Source: Odiellus spinosus
Lineage: Eukaryota > Arthropoda > Arachnida > Opiliones > Phalangiidae
Length of the DNA stretch: 64,000 nt
Direction: 5' to 3'
Assembly: GCA_963920705.1 (NCBI GenBank)
Contig: OY987226.1
Coordinates: forward strand, 32,911,686-32,975,685
Part shown: in pieces, positions 42,300 through 53,404 of the stretch
Layout of the letters: each line of letters begins with the position of its first letter
Position numbering within the stretch: the first letter of the stretch is position 1
Position numbers and translations under genes: made by a program
Notes under the pieces: generated by a model
The model's database searches: none
What the model was told of the DNA's origin: nothing
Seen by the model: the letters and a program-made list of their open reading frames with translations, nothing else

Positions 42300-45060
42300 G
42301 CCGCCCAATTCGTTTCGCTAATACAACTTTTACGAGCTTTCAGTCTCTTTATATAAATTAAACGTTCTAATGAAAGTCCCTCGTTTAAAGGGACAATGAA
42401 TTGGACTAGCAACAATTTTAATAGATTTTGAACCGGTGGTATGCACTAGGATGGGAAGTACTAATTTTAATGATAAAATAATCCCAAAAATAAGAGTGAA
42501 TCTTTAGGGGGGCTGCGAATATGTATCCGGAAATCTAGTATAGGGATTATGCTAGAGACACGCTGCACTTCCAAGTGCTAAATATATTTATTTATATAGA
42601 GACTACGTTGTCAATTAATAATAATGTCTCGAACCCGCAATAAGAATTGGGAGTTTAAAATAATAGTTATGGGTGAACAAAATTTTGTAACTGACTACCA
42701 CGATTGAGGTAGCGTGCTGTTCAAGAGTAATAAAAACAGTGACTGACAATTATTTTTGAGTCACTAAAAACGGGAGATAAAGCCTCGGAGAAATGACCAA
42801 TTTTGCTATTTAGATGCCTTTATTTATAACGTTATTTTTTTATTGGGAGATGCCGGAGAGTCTCTCTGAAGAAAATTACGTTACCTAATTGCGTGACGTA
42901 CACTGAACCTCTTTGCGCTGATGGATCAGCAACCAATGAGGAAAGGCCCGTCGTTAAAGCCAGATCTCCGTGAAACCTTCAATAACCTTCGATTAGTCGC
43001 TGACCCATCAACGCGAAGAAATTCTCCACGAATAATTTGTTAAGTTGCATTCTCCCTTTAAGTGTATATCCACAAAACAGTGTTTCAAATTCAAACAGTC
43101 CATTTGAACTTTTAATTAAAATTGAGATATTTTGGTGTCAGTAGAGACAACTAAGGACTAAGCATATATTTCGAACTCTCCCCGCATCCTCTTGAAAGAA
43201 TGACACGCAGCGATATAAATATCGTTCAAACCAATTAAAAATCACCTATAAAATATTTCAACAGTTTTCTCGGAAAGATGATTTGAAACTTACGTTTTAT
43301 CCTGTTTTTTACGAGAAAAATTTGACTTTTCAGAAAAGGTAGTGGCCATATTATTGCACCGGAACTGATGCTCTCTTTCGGTTAAAGCGCGTGAATTTCC
43401 GAACGCGTTAAAGTAGAATACTCAGGGCTTTAGTTTTGCATTATTTATGTTTTGCCATTTTAAATGTACTAAAAGCAAGAATTCATTCAGGTTCCATAAG
43501 AATATGGGAGGGCCGCGATTCAATAACCATCCTCCCAAACTTTGTAGCAAAAGTTCCATGTAAATCGCTCCTGACATCTATTATTAACCCGCGCCACTAA
43601 CGAACTTGACATAATATTTTGGGTAATAGAAATGGAGCCGAACGAAAAAAGATCTAAGCGTACAAATGTTGCGAAAATTGCGGACGAACTTTTGTCACAA
43701 AGTTTGGGAGGATGGTACCAGAGGCTAAAGCTATGCTCCCATATTCTTATTGAACCTGAATGGATTCTTGTTAAAAGTATATAAAATATTATTGTTCCTG
43801 CACAAAATGCTGAGCCTACTTTCCTTGTAGTTTAAAATTCATTTGTAAATTATTTTAAAGTTAAGTAATACCATGAAAATTACTCGTTACCCGTGCTCAT
43901 TCTCGCTTAGAAACGGACGAGTGCCAAGTATGCACCTTTACTTATGGGTATAATTGTGGTTCTCATCGAGGAGCACCCTATAATAGAGAGCAACCGGTTC
44001 CACAGAGATCGCTTATAATAAGAGTAAATTTATTTTCACTATATTCTATCATTATAAATTGATTTTAAAAATTGTCTATCCATTTCATTCCCCCTTAATA
44101 TTAATATAAGCGTTGGCACCGAAAATAAGCCGTAAACCACTGGTTATAAAATCACTAATAACGTGGTTTTGCTGTCAGATATTCCCTCTGTCAAGACCCC
44201 GGGGAGAGGGAAGGGTTCTTTCGCTCACGGCCTCACGCTACTACAGAACTAGAACGTGAGGCTTCATTTACCCAGTTGTTACAATAATGAAGTATAATTT
44301 ATGTAAACTTGACCCGAAAGTTTTTTCGCGGAAATGGACAATCGAACCTACTTTTGTGAATTTAGTGTTAAAAAATGCAAATTGGAGAATTACTTAAACT
44401 TCATTTAGGACATGTCTAACGAACTCATTCTATAGTAGAATCCACCATTGGTAGGTTAAATTTTTACGGCACCACTAAAGTTGTAAAAGTTACTTAAAAA
44501 TGACGATAGATTTTCGTTGCTGCTGGATGTCACTACATACTGAAGTAGTCGCTCCCCTAAGAGGGTGTAGGCTATTATAATGTGCTTGGCTGTAGTAGTA
44601 GTAGTGGTGCTTGTTTAACTTAAGAAGGAAACACATTTTTGCTAAAGGAAGGTTTATTGTACATCGAATAGAAGTTCACTGGGAATTCTAACGCCGATGG
44701 AGACACTATTCTAGGTAGTAGGTACATTTTTCGGAATGGAAGGTGTCCATCGTAATTGGGTAATAATACAAATGTAAATAGACACTAATATACGCGAATG
44801 ATTTGGTGTATGGGTTTTTTTGGCGTATGACAGGATTAGACTTTGGGATAAACTTAAAGAGAGAATGCAGTCCGACCAATTTAGGTTTTTTACGCGAATG
44901 ATTTGGTGTATGGGTTTTTTACGCGAATGACTTAGGGGCTAATAATTAGCGTCACTATGGACTCTCGGGGTTGGCTTACCTTATGAACTTGGCGATCTTG
45001 TTAATGTCTGTCCCTTCACTGGTTTGAAATTAGAATTTCTGTCCCTTAACGGGTTTGAAT
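42300..45060. other. No gene recognised; small inverted and direct repeats
   Basis: Visible items: a small MITE-like inverted repeat at about 43480-43775 (CATTCAGGTTCCATAAGAAT against its inverse, plus ATCCTCCCAAACTTTGT); a GTAGTAGTAGTAG repeat near 44600; and a 29-bp direct repeat around CGCGAATGATTTGGTG at 44797 and 44894. No exons supported. Confidence 0.4.
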
Positions 45061-45067
45061 TTCTTTA

Positions 45068-45255
45068 AGTATTAACTAACCTAACCTAAAATGTTACAAA
45101 ACGGACGGATTGGCCCGAGGCATTAACTAGTTGGAAGGACGGGCTATTTCGTTTGATTGACTAACCTTTACCTAGTCTTACGTAATATATTACAAGAGAG
45201 ACGGCGAGCCCGTGGGATTACCTAATCTAAACTTAAATTTTACAATATTAAATTT
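45068..45255. repeat. TTAGG-type degenerate minisatellite
   Basis: Repeated blocks of the form TAACTAACCTAACCTAAAAT, TTACAA, then a GGACGG/GGGCTA segment. This is the reverse complement of the core of the 16-bp-unit transposon and matches the longer array at 60.17-60.64 kb. The preceding TTTCTGTCCCTT also matches the sequence before that array. Confidence 0.7.
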
Positions 45256-45405
45256 ATAATAGAACAAGAGGAATCCATACAGATAAACGTGGAGTGATGG
45301 TCAATCGAGTATTCGGTAACCGCGTAAAAAATGTCAATGATTATTACACGCGCAAAAAAAATGTAGAAAGGAGTCTTCGCTCCAGATGGCGCTAGGGACT
45401 CCAGC

Positions 45406-45425
45406 CAGAGAGAGAGAGAGAGAGA
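45406..45425. repeat. GA microsatellite
   Basis: About ten GA dinucleotides in a row, single-locus microsatellite. Confidence 0.9.
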
Positions 45426-45754
45426 GAAAACTCTCAACTGTTGACGAAAACATGGGTGTAACACGAAAAATTTGCCCTTTTTTAAGAGCGACGCGAAGGG
45501 GAGTAAACGCGCTGAAAGCTACGTTCTTTCCGCCAACTACATCCGTATTTCGAGCTATCTTTCTATAACGTGGAGTGATGACGTCATCACTCCACGTAAA
45601 AAAATGGGCATGGAAGGTGGAACATTATCAGGGTTTAGTCTAATAAATCATTCTCTTACTAAATCTTAAAAATCAGACAAATCAAAGATTATTTAACATT
45701 TTTAAACACGCGTTGAAAAATATATGGTTCTAAATCTAATCTTTTAGAGTTTAG

Positions 45755-45914
45755 CAGAAGCCGATGAAACCCTCCTTTGAAGTCTATTACTACCGGGTCT
45801 TGTCTACCCCTCTATGAATGGGTTAGTCTCAAAAAGCGCGATTCATACGCTTCCTAACGGTAGATATTTTCGGAGCGGGAGTTCGTCGAGTGAATATCTC
45901 TAGCAGCCTTGGAG
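45755..45914 (+). mobile_element. hAT-like MITE, copy 2, left half (split by BEL insertion)
   Basis: Begins CAGAAGCCGATGAAACCC and stops at the TGGAG where the retrotransposon begins. It is continued at 52995-53159. The outer flanks carry AGTTTAG on both sides (45748-45754 and 53160-53166), the MITE's own target duplication. Confidence 0.88.
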
Positions 45915-46667
45915 TGTTGCGTCCGAAACGCCGATTGGGAGAGCTATTGTTCGTAAACCATAGGTGGACTGAAACGCCCATAGTTTTGTTTTTATTTCTT
46001 TTACTCGACCTCGCACGTGGGGTTAGGGATTGTAAGGTTGTTGTAATTAACTTAAAATTGATTTTATTCCAAAAACTTTATTTTTATTCTTTATTCTAAA
46101 ACATACTGATTTCCAGACCTTTTTCTTTTACGGAACATTCTACCACTTATTTACCTTTACTGTTTTTCTCCTAGCTCTTATAAGGACTCAAAACTCTTTT
46201 TCTTTTTCGCTTTGCTACCTTCTTTCTTACTCCAAAAAAAAAACTCGTTCCTTGCAGGTGTTCAGTGACGTACGTTCTCGCTTGGGTTTCTCGAGTTTTC
46301 CAACGAGGTACGTCACTGAACATTGCTTTATTATTTTCTTAAGCCTTTCCTCGCTCTCTTCTTAGCTAGCTATAGCATTTTCCTCCTTAAGAGGAGCTTG
46401 GCTCTAACTCTTCAAAACGGGTTCCTATTCCATTCCTGGAAACAAAACTAGATTTTCTAAACGCCTTGACAAATAACCAAGAAAAACTATGCATATAAAT
46501 AGGCTCCAAAATACTAATCTTATGCAAACTAAAATTAAACACTAAAACTGATACAGTTGGGATTATAGACTTAAAATTAAAAAACTTAGAATTATACACT
46601 TAAAAATTATATACTTAGGACTATACACTAAAAACTTATACACTTATATACAATGGAAGTTTTAACA
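45915..46667 (-). repeat. 3' LTR of the BEL/Pao element
   Basis: 753 bp, TG...CA. Contains an inverted repeat TGTTCAGTGACGTAC (46259) / GTACGTCACTGAACA (ending 46322) that could fold into a 15-bp stem with a 34-base loop. Confidence 0.95.
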
Positions 46668-46700
46668 ATCTCCCCCCGTTGAACCTCCAATGGTTCAACC

Positions 46701-49700
46701 TTAAAGTTCGAGATTGTAAAGTAATTGTATTGGGCGGCGGAGTTTCGTTCCGTCGGGAAGCCGCAACATACAAGACCGGACGATACCATCTCTTCCTCTC
46801 ATTACCTCGTGCACTACCGCGATTTTCCACATTAGGCGTGGTCTTAAGTTTTCTCCAATTAATACTACATCACCTTCTTTTAATTCCTTGGTCGGTGTAC
46901 AATTTGGTCGGTGATGCGCGGAACGTAGTTCTAGTAAATAGTCGGTCTTCCAACGCACCCAAAATTGGTCTAGCAAAGTTTGACGGTACTTGAGCCGTTT
47001 TGTCAATTCCGCGCGATGCGGAGCTATTTTTTCCTCGGTTGAATAAATGCGCGAAGGTAGCGCGGTTAAACGTTGGCCCACTAAAAAATGAGCCGGCGTA
47101 AGCGGCGCGGGTTCACCCGCTTCTTGATACACGAAACTTATTGGTCTCGAGTTGACCATGGCTTCCACTTCGATTAACATCGTTTCTAATTCCTCGTACG
47201 TGAGGCGCGCTTGGCCTAAGGTTTTCTTAAGAGCCGTTTTCACTACTCGAACCATGCGTTCCCAGTACCCTCCATGATGAGCAGCGCGGTCTACTATGTA
47301 TCTCCACTTGATACGTAAGGAGCAAAAAAACTTAGCCACTTCTGGTTGGCGCAAATTATCTAATAAAGTCGTTACATCGGCTTCAGCGCGCTTAAAAGTT
47401 TTGGCATTATCGCTGTAGATTATGTTCACTATTCCACGACGGGCGATAAATCGACGGAATGATAGTAGAAATTTGTCGGTAGACAAATCCGAAACAAGTT
47501 CCAAGTGGACCGCTCTAGTAACAGCGCAGGTGTATAAGGCTATATAACACTTGGCGCCTTGTTTTGAATACATCGGTCCCGCGAAATCGACGCCGCATAC
47601 GGCGAACGGGGGCGACGGATTAATCCTGGCTTCTGGCAAGGGTGCCATTACCGCCGCTGCCGGTTGAGCCCTAAACCGTTTGCACCTTGGGCAATTTTGA
47701 ATTCGCCCCTTCACTACTGGTCTGACCTTAGGTATCCAGTATTGCTCTCGTAACTCTGTCAGTGTTTCATTTACACCAGCATGTTTTAGTCTTATATGAT
47801 TTGAATCGATTAGGAGCTCAGTGAATCTGTGTTTGGCTGACACAATCCAGGGGTGTCTTTCTCTATAGCTAATGTGTGCAGCATCTATACGACCACCCAC
47901 GCACATGAGACCGTTTTTATCAAGGTGAGGGTGCAATGAATATAAGCTTGAGTGCTTTGGGAAGCCCTGCCCCCTCTCTAAACAATATACTTCTTCGGGG
48001 TAAATGTCCCTTTGTGCCACGCCCACTAAATATTTTTCCGCTCTAATAATTTCTTCGGTTGTTAGGGGCCCTACTAACCTTCCTTTTTCCTTACAATTGC
48101 TTACGTATCTTTGGACCCACGCAGTTATTCTTAACGCTAAATTTAAGGAACTATGCCTTTGTAGGTCTATTAAGGGTTTCATTATTTTTTCTCCAGTACT
48201 CATGACCATGGTAGCGTACTCTTGTTTTGATCGTAATTCCCCTACTACATCTTCTTGATTAATTTCTACCTCCTCTAAATCGCTAGGCTGGGGATATTCT
48301 GGGGTTTGAAGCCATGGAGGCCCATGCCACCAAAGTTCACTTTCCTTTAACTCTAAGAGGGTTTTCCCCCGAGACGGTAAATCCGCGGGATTCTCCTTAC
48401 CTGCCACGTGTTGCCAACAATTTGGATTTACTAGCCTTTGTAACTCTTTAACTCGGTTTGAAACAAAAGGTTTCCATTTTGCGGCGGATCCACGAATCCA
48501 ATGCAAAACAATTTTTGCATCTGTCCATAGGTGTAAAGTGCTAGCTGAATATTCTAGTGTTTCCCTCAAAGTTGTGATAAGCCTCGCTCCTAACAAAGCA
48601 CCCATTAATTCTAAACGCGGTAGCGATAACTCGTTCAAAGGTGCTACTCTTGTTTTTGAAGCCACTAGGGTGGTAGTTACCTGCCCGTTTGGATATTCAC
48701 TCCTCAAATAGACTACTACCGCGTAGGCGCGCTTACTCGCGTCTGTGAAGCCATGTAACTCCACCTTGGGTTCTAAATTTTTGGGCTCGTTAGTGAAATA
48801 ATACCGCGGGATCTTTATTTTTTCCAAGTTAGGCAAATCTGCGCACCACTCATTAAACTTAATTGAAATATCGTCATCGATTAACTCTTTATCCCATGGT
48901 AATTTTCTTTCCCATAACTCTTGCAATAGCATTTTTGCTCGAACGGTGAAAGGGGAAACTATACCCAGAGGGTCAAATATCCGAGCTACCGATTTCAGAA
49001 CCCAACGTTTTGTATTCCTTCGACTAGCTAAAAATTTCAATAGGCCTGTTACGTCAAAGGTAAAAACATCATTAATTTCGTCCCAAGTCAAACCCAAGAC
49101 CTTTAAAGGGGCGGGGGTGGGAAAAGCAACATTACCCTCTTCATCTTTACTCGGCTCACTCCATCTTTCCCTAATTTCCTGTGAATTGCTACGCCATTTT
49201 CTTAATCTCATACCTGCTTGCTCTAAGATTCCCGTGGAATCCTCTATTACCTTATGGGCTTCTTTCGGGCTGTGATCCCCTCCCAACATATCATCTACGT
49301 ATAAATTATTTTCTAGCGCTTTGGCTGCCTTAGGGTATTGTTCCTGATATTTCCTGGCGTGATGTTTAATTGTGGCGGCTAATAAATACGGACTTGAGGT
49401 GCAGCCAAAAGGTACCCTTGTAAACCTGAAGGTTACTAGTTTTGGACTATCTGAGCCTGTTAACCCCTCAACCCATAAAAATCTTAAAACATCCCGGTCC
49501 TCCTCCTTTATTCCTATTTGGTGGAACGCCTTCTCGACGTCACCCGTGAATGCCACTCTATTCTTTCTGAAGCTTACTAGAATTTTAAATAATTCCGGGG
49601 TCAAATTCGGACCTGGTTCCAGGCAATCATTCAAGGATGGCAAATTAGGGTCGTGAGCGGAAGCATCATTTACTATTCTCAACTTAGTGGTGAGGCTATC

Positions 49701-52166
49701 TTCTCTACACACGCCATGATGGGGTATATAATATAGGGTTCCAGGTTCAGGGCACTGATCTATTTTTTCCTCAACCCTTTCTATAATTCCCGACTTTAAC
49801 TGCTCCTTAATTATGTCGTCATATGCCTTGAATTCGTTTGGCCTTTCCCGCAACTTCCCAATTAAACTTAGCACTCGTGTCTTAGTTTGGTTAAAATTAT
49901 TACCCAACATATCTCGGTTGGCCTTCCACGGAAGCGCCACCTCGTACCTCCCATGGTTGAAGCAGATATTTTTCTCAAATTCCCTTAGACTTTCTTCCCT
50001 TTCTTGGACCCTTGTATCCGCGCTATCTGTGATTCCCATGGATTCTAAATTCCAAAATTTTTCTACTTGAGCTGACAACAGATCTTCTTGGGGGCTTATT
50101 GCTACGTGCATTACCGCTACGGTATTTACTCCTACTTGGCTTCCTGCACTTTCGGAAGACTCAAGCGCTCCCATTACGGTCCAGCCTAGCGTGGTATTTA
50201 AAGCCATCAATCTATTTCCTAATCTTTCTAACTCGACCGTGGCAACCTTCCAGAAGAAGTTTGCACCAATCAAAATGTCTAATTGCGTAGCAATTTTGCC
50301 GTTCTGATATTCGGCCTTATCGGCCAAATCTAAATTCCTAATTTCCATTTCTCGCCTAACTTCGTCTCCGGGCATTGAAAATCTAGCGCCACAAATCTCA
50401 GGCGTTTCCAGGGCAATTATTTCGACTCGTTCCCCAGTGCGCACATTTTCCAAGACTACCTTTACCTTCCTCCTTTCTACGTGGATGGGTTTAGTGTGAC
50501 TAAAGGGAAAAATATCTATGCCCTCTGTTCCTATTACTTCCAGGTTTAAATCTCTGGACAATTTTTCCTTTATAAAACTACGATGACTAGCGCCGTCTAA
50601 TACGCATCTTACCCTAGTTTTTGTTCCTAACACGTCCGTAATATCGGCCGGGACCGTTTGTAAAAGTACTACACCCGCTTCTAGTTCGTTAGCAACACTG
50701 GCTAAAGAAACCGTCTCTGGCTTCGGGGTGTTATTAGTTGGAGCACTATTACTAAAGGCGGTATTGGTGTGGCTAGAGCTATTGTTTCGATTAAAATTTC
50801 CTGTCGGCATTTTGGGTTCCGTTTGATATCTGCCTACTCTTACTTCGCACAAAGCTTGGTGATGTTGTCTACCACAGTTACGGCAATTTTGAATTTTACC
50901 TTGACAGGCGTGAGCGGGATGCCCTGATCTTAGACATAGAAAACACAACCTTCTCTGTGCTACGATTCCTCTCCTTTCCCCTATTGCCATTTCATTACAT
51001 TGATAAAAGGGATGGTCAGGACTATTGCAAAACACACACGCTCGCACGTAGCTATTGGTTACCCCTGTATTTAGCGTTGCCGCGGACGGCAACGACCTTG
51101 AAAAACCGGTCTTAAAGCCTGTGTTATTTCGTTGTGTGCCTAATGATTTTTCTGGATTATTACTAACTATTTTTGTTTGCTGTAGCTGTTCTCTACTAGC
51201 TCTGTGTACCACTGAAGCCCTCTCTCGGCATTGTACTTCTCTATTTAGGAACTCCATGAGCTCATCTATCTGATAAAGCTCATCTTCAGTTTTTTCTCTA
51301 CCGTAATCATGCAATAAATCTAAAGGCATTAAACCTGCAATTATATGGGCTAACATTTCTCCATATTTCTCTTTCGAGTACTCTAACGACTCTAAACTTC
51401 TCATTTCCATCTGACACGTATCATATAGCTGTCTAAGAGCTCCTATATCTGAGGATTTTTGGACGGGAGTCAATTTTAAACAATTATTCAAATGAGCGCT
51501 AATCAACAAATCTTTTCGACCAAAACGAGAGGTAATAATGCTTATCGCGGTGTCGTAATTATCGTCGTTCAGCGATAAATTCTCTATAGCCTTAGCTGCC
51601 GCCCCGCTTAAATATGATTTCAAATATTGGAACTTATCGATTTTTGAGATGTCCTGCTGATGAATTGCTCCGTCAAACTGGCCCCAGAATGTGAGCCATT
51701 GCGAGAAACTGCCGTCGAACCTTTTAATCTCCAGCTTCGGTAGTCGGATCGTCCTGTTGCCGGAGGACGTCCCGCCGTTGGCGCCGCCGCTGCTTCCTTG
51801 CGTACCCGCTGAATTTACGCTCCTCGTGCTTCCCGTCGATGATCCTGAACCGCCGGGGATATTCTTTGGGTTGTTTATCCATCGTGTAGCTCTGGACCTC
51901 CATAGCACCAATTTCTCGTTGTAGTCTTCGCTTTGTCTTAGCTCGTCGTCTATTTCATCGTCAGTGGTTAGCAGTCTAATCACTTTTTCGTCTAATTCGA
52001 CCAATTTTACTTCTTTCGCGTCGAGCTGAGCGACGAAATCCCCCAGAGTTTGTCCGCAGACCACGGTAGCTTTTTCGAGTTCCGTCTTTATATGGTTACA
52101 CGTACGCGTTATGGCTCCGCGCGCCGATGCCTGCTGCTTTCTGAGTATTTTTAATTCGTCCGCCAT
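46701..52166 (-). CDS. BEL/Pao Gag-Pol polyprotein
   Basis: 1,821 residues, one frame from ATG at 52166 to the stop before 46700, no frameshift. In order: Pao-type Gag (about 1-340, coiled start MADELKILRK); CCHC-type zinc knuckles near 377-440 (CVFCNSPDHPFYQC and CFLCLRSGHPAHAC); aspartic protease with LDGAS near 523; reverse transcriptase about 800-1000 with the catalytic YVDD near 956; the Pao-specific segment and RNase H (TDASKRAYAVVVY near 1141, WTDAKIVLHWIRGS near 1214); integrase with an HHCC zinc finger (about 1447-1497) and DDE residues near D1527, D1586 and E1636; and a C-terminal Pao domain ending near 1821. It makes the particle, replicates the RNA and integrates the DNA copy. All catalytic motifs look intact. 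Confidence 0.96.
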   Translation of the reverse strand: MADELKILRKQQASARGAITRTCNHIKTELEKATVVCGQTLGDFVAQLDAKEVKLVELDEKVIRLLTTDDEIDDELRQSEDYNEKLVLWRSRATRWINNPKNIPGGSGSSTGSTRSVNSAGTQGSSGGANGGTSSGNRTIRLPKLEIKRFDGSFSQWLTFWGQFDGAIHQQDISKIDKFQYLKSYLSGAAAKAIENLSLNDDNYDTAISIITSRFGRKDLLISAHLNNCLKLTPVQKSSDIGALRQLYDTCQMEMRSLESLEYSKEKYGEMLAHIIAGLMPLDLLHDYGREKTEDELYQIDELMEFLNREVQCRERASVVHRASREQLQQTKIVSNNPEKSLGTQRNNTGFKTGFSRSLPSAATLNTGVTNSYVRACVFCNSPDHPFYQCNEMAIGERRGIVAQRRLCFLCLRSGHPAHACQGKIQNCRNCGRQHHQALCEVRVGRYQTEPKMPTGNFNRNNSSSHTNTAFSNSAPTNNTPKPETVSLASVANELEAGVVLLQTVPADITDVLGTKTRVRCVLDGASHRSFIKEKLSRDLNLEVIGTEGIDIFPFSHTKPIHVERRKVKVVLENVRTGERVEIIALETPEICGARFSMPGDEVRREMEIRNLDLADKAEYQNGKIATQLDILIGANFFWKVATVELERLGNRLMALNTTLGWTVMGALESSESAGSQVGVNTVAVMHVAISPQEDLLSAQVEKFWNLESMGITDSADTRVQEREESLREFEKNICFNHGRYEVALPWKANRDMLGNNFNQTKTRVLSLIGKLRERPNEFKAYDDIIKEQLKSGIIERVEEKIDQCPEPGTLYYIPHHGVCREDSLTTKLRIVNDASAHDPNLPSLNDCLEPGPNLTPELFKILVSFRKNRVAFTGDVEKAFHQIGIKEEDRDVLRFLWVEGLTGSDSPKLVTFRFTRVPFGCTSSPYLLAATIKHHARKYQEQYPKAAKALENNLYVDDMLGGDHSPKEAHKVIEDSTGILEQAGMRLRKWRSNSQEIRERWSEPSKDEEGNVAFPTPAPLKVLGLTWDEINDVFTFDVTGLLKFLASRRNTKRWVLKSVARIFDPLGIVSPFTVRAKMLLQELWERKLPWDKELIDDDISIKFNEWCADLPNLEKIKIPRYYFTNEPKNLEPKVELHGFTDASKRAYAVVVYLRSEYPNGQVTTTLVASKTRVAPLNELSLPRLELMGALLGARLITTLRETLEYSASTLHLWTDAKIVLHWIRGSAAKWKPFVSNRVKELQRLVNPNCWQHVAGKENPADLPSRGKTLLELKESELWWHGPPWLQTPEYPQPSDLEEVEINQEDVVGELRSKQEYATMVMSTGEKIMKPLIDLQRHSSLNLALRITAWVQRYVSNCKEKGRLVGPLTTEEIIRAEKYLVGVAQRDIYPEEVYCLERGQGFPKHSSLYSLHPHLDKNGLMCVGGRIDAAHISYRERHPWIVSAKHRFTELLIDSNHIRLKHAGVNETLTELREQYWIPKVRPVVKGRIQNCPRCKRFRAQPAAAVMAPLPEARINPSPPFAVCGVDFAGPMYSKQGAKCYIALYTCAVTRAVHLELVSDLSTDKFLLSFRRFIARRGIVNIIYSDNAKTFKRAEADVTTLLDNLRQPEVAKFFCSLRIKWRYIVDRAAHHGGYWERMVRVVKTALKKTLGQARLTYEELETMLIEVEAMVNSRPISFVYQEAGEPAPLTPAHFLVGQRLTALPSRIYSTEEKIAPHRAELTKRLKYRQTLLDQFWVRWKTDYLLELRSAHHRPNCTPTKELKEGDVVLIGENLRPRLMWKIAVVHEVMRGRDGIVRSCMLRLPDGTKLRRPIQLLYNLEL

Positions 52167-52234
52167 AGTTCAAACTAACGCCTTTTCTAATGCTAACTAA
52201 CCTTACTTATCCACTTCCCGGGTTTAAAGGCACC

Positions 52235-52241
52235 AAAATAT
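52235..52241 (-). other. Primer-binding site region of the BEL/Pao element
   Basis: Six bases inside the 5' LTR the minus strand reads TGGTGCC then TTTAAACCC, i.e. the complement of a tRNA 3' end ...GGCACCA. TGG is the invariant start of such sites. I cannot name the tRNA. Confidence 0.6.
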
Positions 52242-52994
52242 TGTTGCGTCCGAAACGCCGATTGGGAGAGCTATTGTTCGTAAACCATAGGTGGACTGAA
52301 ACGCCCATAGTTTTGTTTTTATTTCTTTTACTCGACCTCGCACGTGGGGTTAGGGATTGTAAGGTTGTTGTAATTAACTTAAAATTGATTTTATTCCAAA
52401 AACTTTATTTTTATTCTTTATTCTAAAACATACTGATTTCCAGACCTTTTTCTTTTACGGAACATTCTACCACTTATTTACCTTTACTGTTTTTCTCCTA
52501 GCTCTTATAAGGACTCAAAACTCTTTTTCTTTTTCGCTTTGCTACCTTCTTTCTTACTCCAAAAAAAAAACTCGTTCCTTGCAGGTGTTCAGTGACGTAC
52601 GTTCTCGCTTGGGTTTCTCGAGTTTTCCAACGAGGTACGTCACTGAACATTGCTTTATTATTTTCTTAAGCCTTTCCTCGCTCTCTTCTTAGCTAGCTAT
52701 AGCATTTTCCTCCTTAAGAGGAGCTTGGCTCTAACTCTTCAAAACGGGTTCCTATTCCATTCCTGGAAACAAAACTAGATTTTCTAAACGCCTTGACAAA
52801 TAACCAAGAAAAACTATGCATATAAATTGGCTCCAAAATACTAATCTTATGCAAACTAAAATTAAACACTAAAACTGATACAGTTGGGATTATAGACTTA
52901 AAATTAAAAAACTTAGAATTATACACTTAAAAATTATATACTTAGGACTATACACTAAAAACTTATACACTTATATACAATGGAAGTTTTAACA
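52242..52994 (-). repeat. 5' LTR of the BEL/Pao element
   Basis: 753 bp, one mismatch to the other LTR. It should hold the promoter and transcription start. The same 15-bp inverted repeat with a GTGACGTAC core is at 52586-52649. Confidence 0.95.
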
Positions 52995-53159
52995 TGGAGT
53001 TCGTCAAAAAAACCTCGTCGTTTGTGGAGAGAGAGAATTTCCAATTTTCCGTAGACAGGGGGTATGAAGTAGGACCCCTCCGATCTCGTAAAACTGGGAA
53101 TTAACGCTATATGGAACATTATAGTAGTAGACTTCAAAGGAGGGTTTCATCCGCTTCTG
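52995..53159 (+). mobile_element. hAT-like MITE, copy 2, right half
   Basis: Starts with the duplicated TGGAG, continues TTCGTCAAAAAAACC to the inverted terminus ending CCGCTTCTG. A segment near 53100 is missing compared with the other copies (GTGAATTTTACCC is absent). Confidence 0.85.
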
Positions 53160-53404
53160 AGTTTAGATATAAACTGAATTGTAGTTAAAAACTGATAAAT
53201 AACGAATCACTTTTAAAAGTTCCACGAAATTCAAGTATTTATTTAGGACGGGCTTCGACAAAGTGTCCCTTCGAGATTGTGCACTATTGATATTTGGTCC
53301 ATTCGAGAGTCGAGACTGTGAAGCTGATGCCACTGCTTACCTCTGATTGGACCCAAAATTTGACGTCATAACCGGAAATAAAAGGATTACCTTTCGCTCG
53401 TGCC

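Larger units (their letters stand above)
45915..52994 (-). mobile_element. Complete BEL/Pao LTR retrotransposon (7,080 bp)
   Basis: Two 753-bp LTRs (45915-46667 and 52242-52994), each TG...CA, that differ at one base (46501 A versus 52828 T). Target duplication TGGAG at 45910-45914 and 52995-52999: 5 bp, as usual for BEL/Pao. The element reads on the minus strand: 5' LTR at the right, a primer-binding site starting TGGTGCC at 52235, one intact 1,821-codon Gag-Pol frame, a polypurine tract GGGGGGAGA at about 46670-46678, and the 3' LTR at the left. Near-identical LTRs and an unbroken frame mean a very recent insertion, probably still competent or able to be expressed. Confidence 0.96.

Noticed and set aside
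48004-51924. Several plus-strand open frames inside the retrotransposon
   Set aside because: Antisense to the intact Gag-Pol frame; none has a recognisable product.
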